From NCBI GenBank assembly GCA_964520785.1, contig CAZFQG010000027.1, positions 1 to 43,825 of the forward strand: a DNA stretch of 43,825 bases, read 5' to 3'. A program made the translations under genes and the position numbers. The notes beneath the pieces are model-generated. The model was not told the origin of the DNA, searched no databases, and worked only from the letters and a program-made list of their open reading frames with translations. Below are positions 24,700 through 32,332 of this stretch, piece by piece (the stretch's first letter is position 1; every line of letters begins with the position of its first letter). The DNA is from CAZFQG01 sp964520785. Lineage in GTDB: Bacteria; Planctomycetota; Planctomycetia; Pirellulales; Thermoguttaceae.

Positions 24700-24705
24700 A
24701 TTATA
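24700..24705 (-). promoter_or_regulatory. Promoter -10 of the arsR gene
   Basis: Perfect TATAAT on the minus strand, preceded by TGG (extended -10). A weak -35, TTGTGC, lies 18 bases further upstream. The ArsR start codon is 63 bases downstream. Confidence 0.6.
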
Positions 24706-24718
24706 CCAGAAAACCCGC

Positions 24719-25029
24719 TCAACGCACAATCCGGCCCTTCCACCTGGCAGCCAATTCCTCCAGCCGACCACTCGAGGCGTGCTCCAAATAGTAACTCACC
24801 TTGAATTCGCTCTGGACCGCCTCCGGCTGCAGCGTCAAATCGGGGTCTCGCTCCAAAGCCGCCTCGATGCAGCGGCGGTCCCAGACGACCGCATCGCGCA
24901 ACCGCGCGAAACATAGACGATAGGCACCGGGTCATGTGTTTGCGGGTCATACCGCGCGAATCGCACAAGAGCAGCATCGCCTCCGACCAGCGCTCCATCC
25001 AGGTTGTTGATCCACGGAAAGTCCTTCAC
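24719..25029 (-). pseudogene. Small conserved-looking gene broken by a one-base frameshift
   Basis: A GTG start at 25029 has a near-perfect ribosome binding site (GGGGGAGGAG, four bases before). The frame reads VKDFPWINNLDGALVGGDAAL and on to DPVPIVY, then stops making sense. Shifted by one base near 24915-24920, the sequence continues as CFARLRDAVVWDRRCIEAAL and runs to KGRIVR-stop at 24719. The two halves join into one plausible protein of about 103 residues. The genome appears to have lost one base in the GTCTATGTTTC region; a sequencing or assembly error is equally possible. No classical slippery heptamer is present. I do not recognise the family. Confidence 0.6.
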
Positions 25030-25091
25030 GGCACTCCTCCCCCGTGGTCGAGTCCGGCGGACTACCGGTTTACGAACGGTTCTTGGAGGCA

Positions 25092-25493
25092 TCACCGGTA
25101 CTGGCGGAGCCGGCTGGAAATGTCGCGCAAGTAGCGGCGAGCCCGCCGCGCACCGTGCAACGGGTGGATGACGAGATACCGTACGCCCAGACGCCCCGCG
25201 GCTTCCGTCGCGCGAAGCAACTCCGCACGCGCATGGTCGCGCCGCCGTTCGTCGAGCGAAGTAATATCGATCTCCTCCGCGAACGGAGCGTGCAGCGAAT
25301 ACGCCTCGATTCCCAGCGATTCGATCATCCGTGCCGCCTGGTCAACGGCTTTGAGGTCGTGGTAGTCCAGGTGGGCCGGCGAAGAGCAAACCTCGATCAA
25401 GCCGAACCCGCCGTTACGGATATCTTCAAGGCAGGTGAACAGACTCGTTTGGTAAAAACAGCCCGTGGATAGGCCGACTGGCCAGTCGCTCAT
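25092..25493 (-). pseudogene. Truncated sugar-phosphate isomerase/epimerase-like TIM-barrel protein
   Basis: 133 residues from the ATG at 25493, which has a strong GAGGAGGA ribosome binding site. The N-terminal half matches the xylose-isomerase-like/AP-endonuclease-2-type TIM barrel: VGLSTGCFYQTS, IRNGGFGLIEVCSSPAHLDY, LGIEAYSLHAPFAEEIDIT and LGVRYLVIHPLHG. Intact members are about 270 residues, with metal ligands in the second half. Here the chain ends soon after the fourth strand in an Arg-rich tail, so the active site is incomplete. It overlaps the end of the primase-like frame by 68 bases. Either the gene is truncated or one more frameshift hides the remainder; I could not recover the missing half in the other frames. 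Confidence 0.6.
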
Positions 25494-26973
25494 GATTCCT
25501 CCTCTGTAAGAGAGATTCCCTGCACTCGGCGACGTCGTCGCCATTTTCCTCGCTTCCGTCGCGCGGGGCAAGACCGGTCGCACTGAGTTCCTCCACGTCG
25601 AAATCTTCCAGATCATCCAGACCCAGGGCGATCATCCCCGAAAACAGCCGGGTGTAGAAATCGGCCCGCATCGCCGCGTCGTAGTGATAGAACATGTCCC
25701 CCCAGCCGAAGTCCCGCTCGAACTTCGAGCGGATGAGGCCGGCCACGTGCCGCGGGTGCCAGCCGAGCCCCAAAAGGACGCGTACCACGTGGCGCATACC
25801 GGCCGGTTTCAGAAGCAGGTCGTTGGGATGGTTTAGAATCGTCCGCGCCGAGGCTTGCAGCGAATTGATCCGGATCCGGTCGTAGGTCTCCGGCCAGCGG
25901 TTCGGCTTTTCGTGCTCCTGCGAGTAGAACCAGCGGTGGAATTCGGCCGTCCGCGACGACTCGTACTCGCCGACCAAGCGTGCTGTCCCGGCCGTCTGGT
26001 CGGGGATCGACGTCGGCGCGACCGCCGCCAGCCGCGCCGTCTGAAGCGGATCTCGCATCACCAGCGCGCCCCAGCGGAAGTCCATCTCGAATAGTGGAAT
26101 CAAGAACATCGGGGGGAGCCCATCCACCGCATGCGTCCCCAGCGCCGCGCGCCGCTGCTGGACCTTATGGTAGGCGCTAAAAGGAATACCGATCATCCGC
26201 GTGTGCAAGGGGTCTCCATATTCCGATAGATCAACGCAGACGATTTCGCGGCCACGTCGGCCCCGCGACGTTTCCACCTCGGTCAGCCGCACTTCGATCG
26301 AGCAGTGAGACTGCATTTCGACGAACGCCTCCTGAGCGAAGAATTCCAGGACCTGGCCGATGCCCGCGAAGGCGGCTTCGTTCTCCAGTCCGACCGGTAT
26401 GTTTCGCGGGGGTCGCCGCTCGTCGGCGCGGGCCCGGAGCGTGTCCAGCAAGAACCCGATTTCTCCCAGGCGCCGGAATGTGTCCGAGTTGCGCCGCACC
26501 CGCCATACCAGATGATGCCCGCGCCCGCTGAGCAAATGGAGCGGAGTGATGTCCAGGGCAAGGAGCCGCTCCTGGATGTCCCGGATGACCGGCTGCTGGA
26601 GTTCCAGGGAGCGCTCCGGGTCGATGTATGGCTCCGCCGGATACTCAAAGTTTACGTACTCGATATCCAAATGCACTACAAGCGACTCAAAATCCCACAA
26701 CGACCGCTTCACTTCCAAGCCGTGATCGAGGCACATCCAGAGCTGGTTCGGGTGCCGGGGGCGCATCCGCGGTATCGCGGACCGCTCGTCCGCGGTAATG
26801 TACGCGCAGGGGGTCGTCTCCATATCGGTCCCGCCGACGAAGTCGAGCATCCGGCGTCGCACGGCCGGTTCGGAATAGTAGTCGTTCAGGTTCAAGTGGA
26901 CCTTCCATTCTGGATTGGCTTGGGGTCTTTTCAGCTTCTTCGAACCGGACCCCGAAGACAATACGAACCGCAA
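25426..26973 (-). CDS. Archaeo-eukaryotic primase (AEP)-like protein
   Basis: Up to 515 residues. The three AEP catalytic signatures can be read: motif I, VVHLDIEYV (D103, E105) for metal binding; motif II, LLSGRGHHLVWRV (S149-H154), the s-x-H motif; and motif III, IVCVDLSEYG (D248). A basic IPFSAYHK segment after motif III resembles the nucleotide-binding end of the fold. The C-terminal 200 residues are helical and resemble no domain I know. AEPs make RNA or DNA primers in replication and repair, or act in mobile elements. There is no helicase, ligase or Ku partner nearby. The TTG at 26973 has no ribosome binding site, so the true start is uncertain (MLDFVGGTD, residue 42, is an alternative), and the C-terminus overlaps the next gene. 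Homology is inferred from motifs only. Confidence 0.55.
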   Translation of the reverse strand: MRFVLSSGSGSKKLKRPQANPEWKVHLNLNDYYSEPAVRRRMLDFVGGTDMETTPCAYITADERSAIPRMRPRHPNQLWMCLDHGLEVKRSLWDFESLVVHLDIEYVNFEYPAEPYIDPERSLELQQPVIRDIQERLLALDITPLHLLSGRGHHLVWRVRRNSDTFRRLGEIGFLLDTLRARADERRPPRNIPVGLENEAAFAGIGQVLEFFAQEAFVEMQSHCSIEVRLTEVETSRGRRGREIVCVDLSEYGDPLHTRMIGIPFSAYHKVQQRRAALGTHAVDGLPPMFLIPLFEMDFRWGALVMRDPLQTARLAAVAPTSIPDQTAGTARLVGEYESSRTAEFHRWFYSQEHEKPNRWPETYDRIRINSLQASARTILNHPNDLLLKPAGMRHVVRVLLGLGWHPRHVAGLIRSKFERDFGWGDMFYHYDAAMRADFYTRLFSGMIALGLDDLEDFDVEELSATGLAPRDGSEENGDDVAECRESLLQRRNHERLASRPIHGLFLPNESVHLP

Positions 26974-27301
26974 ACGGCGTGCCTCTGAAGATGCCGACCA
27001 ACTCGGTATGCCGCCACCGTATCCGCCCGAGAGGAGATGCTTCCAGCGACGGACTGGCTGAGCGACCGCAACGGACTGTCATGTTCGACCGGCCTGCCCC
27101 TCGCGCCGCTGCCGCCGAGGCGGCGGCACGTCATTTGCACGCTAACCCGCCGAGCCTGACCTTCAGAACCGTTTTCCAGACGCACCGTCTCCGGGAACGA
27201 CCAGGTCCGTCCTGGAATCAAGACGCGTGCTGTCGAGCCGAATGTCCGCGAGTCCCGCGGATGCGCGGCCAGCGTCCATCCAGAATCAAAGGAGATCACG
27301 A
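26974..27301. other. Intergenic spacer between the AEP-like gene and sodB
   Basis: GC-rich; open frames on the minus strand continue into the primase-like gene but are not protein-like. It should contain the sodB promoter; no consensus boxes stand out. AAGGAG at about 27289-27294 is the sodB ribosome binding site. Confidence 0.35.
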
Positions 27302-27907
27302 ATGCGCCATTCGTTGCCTGAACTGCCCTACGCCAAGACCGCGTTGGAACCCCATGTCTCGGCGGAGACCCTGGAGTTCCATCACGACAAACACCATGCG
27401 AAGTACGTCGCCACGACGAATGAACTGATCGAAGGGACGAAATTCGCCGAGGCGTCCCTAGAAGAGATCATCCGTAAGGCGGATGGCCCCCTATTCAACA
27501 ACGCCGCCCAGGCCTGGAATCACTCCTTCTACTGGAGATGCCTTTCACCCTCCGGAGGCGGTGTTCCAGAAGGCGCGCTGGCCAAAGCCATCCAGGAGCA
27601 GTTCAACTCCTTCGAGGAATTCAAGCAGGAGTTCACCTCGGCCGGTACCTCCCTTTTCGGTTCCGGATGGGTCTGGCTCGCCTCGGACGAAGATGGAAGA
27701 CTGCAGATCCAACAGGGAGGCAACGCTGACACGCCGATTCGCCAGAAGGGATTCATCCCGATGCTAACGTGCGACGTGTGGGAGCACGCGTACTACATCG
27801 ACTACCGCAACGCGCGTCCGAAGTACCTCGATGCCTTCTGGAACATCGTCAACTGGGAGTTCGCGGCGGAACAATACCAGGAGCTCGGCTCGCACGCCAC
27901 GGCATAG
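27302..27907 (+). CDS. sodB: Superoxide dismutase, iron type
   Basis: 201-residue cytoplasmic enzyme converting superoxide to oxygen and hydrogen peroxide. Metal ligands are H27 (EFHHDKHH), H74 (AWNHSFYW), D158 and H162 (DVWEHAYYIDYRN). Q70 in NNAAQAWNH is the residue that, in iron enzymes, comes from the first sheet next to the metal; manganese enzymes usually carry Gly there. Length is normal and there is no signal peptide. AAGGAG precedes the ATG at good spacing. Transcribed alone; the neighbours on both sides are damaged or on the other strand. Confidence 0.95.
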   Translation: MRHSLPELPYAKTALEPHVSAETLEFHHDKHHAKYVATTNELIEGTKFAEASLEEIIRKADGPLFNNAAQAWNHSFYWRCLSPSGGGVPEGALAKAIQEQFNSFEEFKQEFTSAGTSLFGSGWVWLASDEDGRLQIQQGGNADTPIRQKGFIPMLTCDVWEHAYYIDYRNARPKYLDAFWNIVNWEFAAEQYQELGSHATA

Positions 27908-28215
27908 AGCACGGCATAGAGGCCGTCGTGCGCCAGGATTTTCAATAAGCCACGTTCAACAAGTATTGATTGCCACCTGAGCATCACGTTTTGGGTCGGC
28001 GGTGAGGGCAACGTATAGACCGTCGCAGCCGTTCGGGCCGCGTTGGGCGCTCTCCGCGTGTCCATCCATGACTCCTGCAAGTGGGTGGCACTATACTTGT
28101 CCGTGATACCGCTCGGTAACCGCGACGCACTTGCGGCGAAAACGTCGCAGCCGTCGAAAGCGGTCGAATGAGATTGTGGGTTCTAAAAAGCCAGATGCCG
28201 CGACCGCGCCTTCCA
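27908..28215. other. Intergenic spacer after sodB
   Basis: No gene supported. A duplicated AGCACGGCATAG follows the sodB stop and can form a weak hairpin (about 27907-27932) before GATTTT, a possible sodB terminator of low quality. The remainder shows nothing clear. Confidence 0.3.
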
Positions 28216-28259
28216 CAAAAAGTGAAACCGCCCCGGCGCGACGTCGGGACGGTTCACTC
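28216..28259 (-). terminator. Rho-independent terminator of the PEP-CTERM gene
   Basis: On the minus strand GTGAACCGTCCC pairs with GGGGCGGTTTCAC (one bulge and one G-U), loop GACGTCGCGCC, followed by TTTTT (28221-28217). It lies about 40 bases past the stop of the PEP-CTERM gene. Confidence 0.8.
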
Positions 28260-28299
28260 ATTACTGCCAGAGAAGCAACTCGCAGAGGCGCTGCGCGGG

Positions 28300-29190
28300 T
28301 TACGCCATCACTCCGCGCGCCCCGCGGCCGGCAAGCGCGACTCCGGTGGCAAGGGTTAATAATAGCACGACATTCCCAGGCTCGGGAATGAGCCGGATAA
28401 CGCCGGGGGTGAGCGCCTCGCCCGCGTTCTGGTACACGAAACGCAAGTCGCCAATGTCCGTCTGAGCGGCGACGACCGTGCCCGCGGAAAGGGTTCCGGA
28501 GAACGTACCGAAGTCGAGCCAGCCGATTTCGCCCGGAACGAGGCTCTCGTCGATGATGCCTCCCAGATCGTTTCCACCGGCCAACAGGTGTCCATTGGTG
28601 GAAAGCAAGCCGAGAATGGTTTGACCGGTTGTCTCAAAGGTAACTTCACCAGTCGCCGGGTCGTAGATCGCCTCGGCGGTTCCGAGCGCGGGCGCCTTTA
28701 AAGCAGGCACTCCGCCCTGATCGAGGTTTTCCACCAGGATCGACCCGTCGCCGAGGATGCTCGTATCGCCACTGAAATCGAAGTCAGCGCCTCTCCATCC
28801 AAGGCCGGATTGGCCCAGGTTCTCTACCAAGACGCTTCCGTCACCCAGAATGGTCACGAGATCATCGCCGTTCGCGTCGCCGGGGCGATACGTCTTGAAG
28901 ACGTCACTACCGCTTAAATCAGCGGCGACGAAGTTCACGGCTCCGCCAGCGAGGTCGGGAAAGCCGATCGCAAGTTCCGTAGTGGGGTTGGATTCATAAA
29001 ATCGGACCACGTCCGCCTGGACGTCCGGTGTAAGTAGGCCGACAATCGCGGGATCGTGATTCGAGGCATGACGCACCGCCTCCTGCAGGAGTCCCGGCAA
29101 TACCTCTTGCGTGAAAAGAACGTCCATTGACGTCGGATCTTCGAAGGTCCCGCCGAATCTTGACGCAATCGGGATACGCCCCGGATCCAT
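28300..29190 (-). CDS. PEP-CTERM protein with dockerin-like calcium repeats, 5' end suspect
   Basis: 296 residues from the ATG at 29190. Residues about 104-127 (GDANGDDLVTILGDGS) and 136-157 (ADFDFSGDTSILGDGSI) are paired dockerin/EF-hand-like loops, rich in Asp and Asn. The C-terminus is a PEP-CTERM sorting signal: IPEPG (268-272), a hydrophobic helix, then basic GRGAR. Such proteins are exported and processed by an exosortase, and join the extracellular matrix or surface. Export needs an N-terminal signal peptide, and none is visible at this start; the open frame continues to 29454 but reads as Arg/Ser-rich noise. The true 5' end has probably been lost or shifted out of frame. Part of the damaged zone. 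Confidence 0.65.
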   Translation of the reverse strand: MDPGRIPIASRFGGTFEDPTSMDVLFTQEVLPGLLQEAVRHASNHDPAIVGLLTPDVQADVVRFYESNPTTELAIGFPDLAGGAVNFVAADLSGSDVFKTYRPGDANGDDLVTILGDGSVLVENLGQSGLGWRGADFDFSGDTSILGDGSILVENLDQGGVPALKAPALGTAEAIYDPATGEVTFETTGQTILGLLSTNGHLLAGGNDLGGIIDESLVPGEIGWLDFGTFSGTLSAGTVVAAQTDIGDLRFVYQNAGEALTPGVIRLIPEPGNVVLLLTLATGVALAGRGARGVMA

Positions 29191-29562
29191 CGCTGCCTTC
29201 TTGTTGTTATTCACGTTCACGATGATAATAGGGGGATGTCCGGAACCCCGGGAAACTGGGCTGTCCCGACGTCGACGGTTAGCAATCCGAGTGATTCGGT
29301 TTGATTCGGATTGACCACGGACGGACCGATGAGCGTTACCGGGATCCGAGCATCCGGGTTCCCTCCCAACAATAAAACTAACATTGGACATCGTTACCGT
29401 TAACGCCTTCATTGATTGTTCCCCCATCGCAAGCATCGCTTCCGGCGACGGCACGAGGTGTAGGGCAAACCATCCAGTACATTGGACACTTGGAATCGTT
29501 GATACGCAACGAAATTCTGGATTCGGTAAGTCGAAACCCCGTGAACCTGGGGGAATTCGCCG
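29191..29562. other. Spacer with probable remains of the PEP-CTERM gene 5' end
   Basis: No clean gene. Open reading on the minus strand continues upstream of 29190 but lacks protein-like composition. I looked for a signal peptide in the other two minus frames and did not find one. Confidence 0.3.
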
Positions 29563-30212
29563 TTACCCACCGCGTAACGAAAGGGCTCGAACTGACATTT
29601 CGGAGGAGGGGTCCAACGGGACGGGGGAATCGAGAATGTCGTCGAAGAGATCGCGCTGCCACTCGGGCCGCGAGATGTCGGCGCGGAAGACGGTCTTTGG
29701 GCCGCCTGGCTCCATGGCGAGGGTCTTATGGACTCCCTCGCGAAAAGCGACGCCGAAGTAACCCAACGCCCAGTAGTCCCCGTTGTAGTTGCCTTCCATG
29801 GGGCCCGGCCAGTTCTCGAAGAGAATCTGGAACGCGACCGTCTCCCCCTTCGCCGCCGGGAGGCGGATGAGCCGCCTCGCCGCGCTGAAGAGATGGTTGC
29901 CGCGGCGGTAGTCGTCGGATTGTTCCGGAATCATTTTGCCGCTGACGGGATGGACCTTGTCGAGGGGGTCGATGACGGAGACTTTCGCGCCGCCAAGCGC
30001 GGGAAGTTCGCCCGCCGCCTCGAATGCGTTGGCTGTGCCGGAGGGAAGGAGGTCCTTCTCGTCGCTCAGTTCCACGGTCAAATACGAAGCCTGGTCCGAC
30101 CGGGCGTTGCCGCTGTAGGGCGAGCGGCAAAAGAGAGGCCCCCAAGGATGCCCGCGTACCGGCTATTTGGGGTCGTGGCGAGGTTCACCCAGTGCGCAAA
30201 AAAGCGGGCGCC
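29563..30212 (-). pseudogene. Decayed fragment of an unrecognised gene
   Basis: Two minus-strand frames join into one protein-like sequence. The upstream frame gives ARFFAHWVNLATTPNSRYAG up to AARP, ending near 30110. The downstream frame gives YSGNARSDQASYLTVELSDE and on to FENWPGP, GNYNGDYWALGYFG and a C-terminal stop at 29563. The first frame is closed upstream by TGA at 30215. No start codon with a ribosome binding site is present, so this is the 3' remnant of a longer gene with at least one frameshift. The residues suggest a soluble or exported beta-rich protein; I cannot name the family. Confidence 0.5.
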
Positions 30213-30363
30213 TCAGCCAGCCTCCGTTTGGCCGTGACGCCCTTGTCGTACGACAATTGCTTAATATCATTAGTATGGCAGCCCGATTCATCCCTCGCGG
30301 CAACGCTTCCTTCCAACCAACCGTCGTGGTGATGGCGAAGCGAGGAGTAGACGGGCGGACCCG

Positions 30364-31545
30364 TTATTTCACCTCATCCATATTGACCGGCCGCTTTTCC
30401 TCCGCGCAGAGGAGCGCCGCCTCGAGCACGCGCTGCGTCTGGTACGCGTCTTCGAAGTCGGGGATGGGCACGGTCGGCTCTTCACCGCCGAGGACTCGGA
30501 GAATATCGTAGGCCTCGTTGGTGAACCCGTGCTCGTACCCTATGATGTGTGCGTCCGGCCACCAGTTGGCGACGTACGGATGGTCCGCGCCATGCGTACA
30601 CATCATCGTCGTCCAACCCTGATAGGCCCGCGGTCGCGTGGCGTCGTAGTACTCCAGCTCGTTCATCCGCTCGAAGTCAAACTTCACGGAACCTTTCGTT
30701 CCGTTGATTTCGAACGTATTACGGTTCTGATTGCCGGTGGCCTGCCGCGCCGCCTCGAAACTGGCGACCGCGCCGCCGCTGAATCGAGCGAGAAAGAGGA
30801 CGGCGTCGTCGACGGTCACCTTCCCCTTGCCGGCCGTCGCCGCGCCGCCATCGGTGATCCCCCCCTTTGCCGTTCCACCGGCGAGGGTCCGTTCCTTAAT
30901 GAACGTCTCCGCGATAGCGCCGGCGATTTCGACGATTTCCTGACCGGTCACGAAGCGGGTCATATCAATGATGTGAGCGTTCAGATCGCCGTGGGCGCCG
31001 GAACCGGCCCATTCTTTTTCAAACCGCCACAGCAGGGGAACATTCTCGTCCGCCCAATCCTGCAGATACGTCGCGCGAACGTGACGAATATCGCCGAGCA
31101 AACCGTCCTTCACCATCCGGTGTGCCAAGGCCACGGCCGGACAGCGGCGGTAATTGAACCAGACGAACGTCTTGACCCCCTTCTTCTTCGCCGCCTCCGC
31201 CATCTCACGCGCGTCGGAAAGCGTCCCGGCGATCGGCTTCTCGCACGCCACCGGCTTGCCCGCCTCAATCGCCGCGCGCGCAGGGGGAGCATGCATGTAA
31301 TTCGGCGTCACGATGTCGACCAGGCCGATTTCAGGCGACTTCACCAACGACTCCCAGTCCGTCGTCGCGTTTTGCCATCCCCAATTGTCCGCGAAGACCC
31401 GCGGATTCTCTGCCTCCTGACCGAACACGGTGTGCATGACCGGCTTCATCGGGGGGGAAAAGAACTTCGCCACTTGTCCCCAGGCGTTCGAGTGTGACCG
31501 CCCCATGAATCCCTGACCAATCAGCGCGACATTGATGGTTCCCAT
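30364..31545 (-). CDS. Gfo/Idh/MocA-family oxidoreductase
   Basis: 393-residue NAD(P)-dependent dehydrogenase of sugars, inositols or related polyols. The Rossmann motif is ALIGQGFMGRSH (7-18). The EKPIA motif (102-106) contributes the catalytic Lys (K103). A GSGAHGDLNAHIIDM stretch (about residues 190-205) carries the usual catalytic Asp/His. There is no Tat signal, unlike many planctomycete members, so it is probably cytoplasmic. The ATG at 31545 has AGGAGAA upstream. A good promoter lies 74 bases upstream. The substrate cannot be read. Transcribed alone, divergently from the 31.9-35.6 kb operon. Confidence 0.9.
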   Translation of the reverse strand: MGTINVALIGQGFMGRSHSNAWGQVAKFFSPPMKPVMHTVFGQEAENPRVFADNWGWQNATTDWESLVKSPEIGLVDIVTPNYMHAPPARAAIEAGKPVACEKPIAGTLSDAREMAEAAKKKGVKTFVWFNYRRCPAVALAHRMVKDGLLGDIRHVRATYLQDWADENVPLLWRFEKEWAGSGAHGDLNAHIIDMTRFVTGQEIVEIAGAIAETFIKERTLAGGTAKGGITDGGAATAGKGKVTVDDAVLFLARFSGGAVASFEAARQATGNQNRNTFEINGTKGSVKFDFERMNELEYYDATRPRAYQGWTTMMCTHGADHPYVANWWPDAHIIGYEHGFTNEAYDILRVLGGEEPTVPIPDFEDAYQTQRVLEAALLCAEEKRPVNMDEVK

Positions 31546-31618
31546 CCGGTTCTCCTGCAACGAATTCTCTCGCGGTAACGGGCCCGCCGTTCCTGGTTTA
31601 TGATTACAACAATAGCGT

Positions 31619-31647
31619 TTTATAAGCTTCTCGGCAGCGGGTTGCAA
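31619..31647 (-). promoter_or_regulatory. Promoter of the Gfo/Idh/MocA gene
   Basis: TTGCAA (31647-31642), a 17-base spacer, then TATAAA (31624-31619) on the minus strand. Optimal spacing and a good -10. The start codon is 74 bases downstream. The remainder of the 31546-31858 gap is AT-rich and contains no gene. Confidence 0.65.
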
Positions 31648-31858
31648 TAGGGCACGGTTGGTCCTGATTTTAGAAACCCTGAAACCCGGTTTTCCTAATC
31701 CACCTATTCTCCCTAAAATTGCGAGCGTCGTGGTTTTGGTGAAGATCAAAGGAAAAACCAGCGTTGAGCCGTTTACCCTTTTTCAGTACGCTTCGTTCTC
31801 CAAGCGGTGAAAAGTCGCAGAGGAATCAGGCGCGGATTTCATTAATCATTCCCATATC

Positions 31859-32329
31859 ATGGATTTCGAAGTTCAACGTTGCACTCGTCGTTGCGCGGTC
31901 ACTCAGCGGGAATTCGCGCCGGAGGAGACCTTCTATTCCGTTCTCGTCGGCGACGGCGCCGATGTGAAGCGGATCGACTACTCCTTTGAAGCCTGGACCG
32001 GACCCCCGGAGGACTCGCTGGGCTGGTGGAAATCGCGGATGCCCGGGGCGAACAAAAAAAAGAACTGGGCTCCGAACGATGTCATTCTCGATTTCTTCGA
32101 CCGGTTGGAGAGCCAGCCCCAACGGAGCGACATGCGATACGTTTTGGCCCTATTACTCGTCCGACGCCGCGTCTTTCGTGAGGAAGGGGAGGAAGCGGAT
32201 GAACAAGGGCGGCCCACCTTGACCGTATACTGCCCGAGGCGAGACGCTACGTATTCGCTGCCGGTTGTTACCCCGGAGGAAAGCCGCATCGAGGCCATTC
32301 AGGATGAACTGGCCCATTTACTGGAGTAA
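31859..32329 (+). CDS. Conserved-looking small cytoplasmic protein, function unknown
   Basis: 156 residues. An N-terminal pair of cysteines (CTRRC, 8-12) is followed by a GWWKSRMPG segment and an acidic helical C-terminus; a single third Cys (VYCPRRD) could complete a metal site. No signal peptide. It is the first gene of a plus-strand run: the next gene starts three bases after its stop, with a GGAG ribosome binding site inside this gene's last codons. That tight coupling to an outer-envelope lipoprotein and an MMPL transporter suggests a helper or regulator of the same process. I do not recognise the family. Confidence 0.7.
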   Translation: MDFEVQRCTRRCAVTQREFAPEETFYSVLVGDGADVKRIDYSFEAWTGPPEDSLGWWKSRMPGANKKKNWAPNDVILDFFDRLESQPQRSDMRYVLALLLVRRRVFREEGEEADEQGRPTLTVYCPRRDATYSLPVVTPEESRIEAIQDELAHLLE

Positions 32330-32332
32330 GCC

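Noticed and set aside
27907..27932. Hairpin after the sodB stop as terminator
   Set aside because: Stem is short and bulged and the T tract is poor; mentioned only as a weak possibility.
27990..28080. Minus-strand residues (ARTAATVYTL) recalling the C-terminus of IS66-type transposases
   Set aside because: Only about ten residues match, with no flanking transposase sequence, inverted repeats or partner genes.
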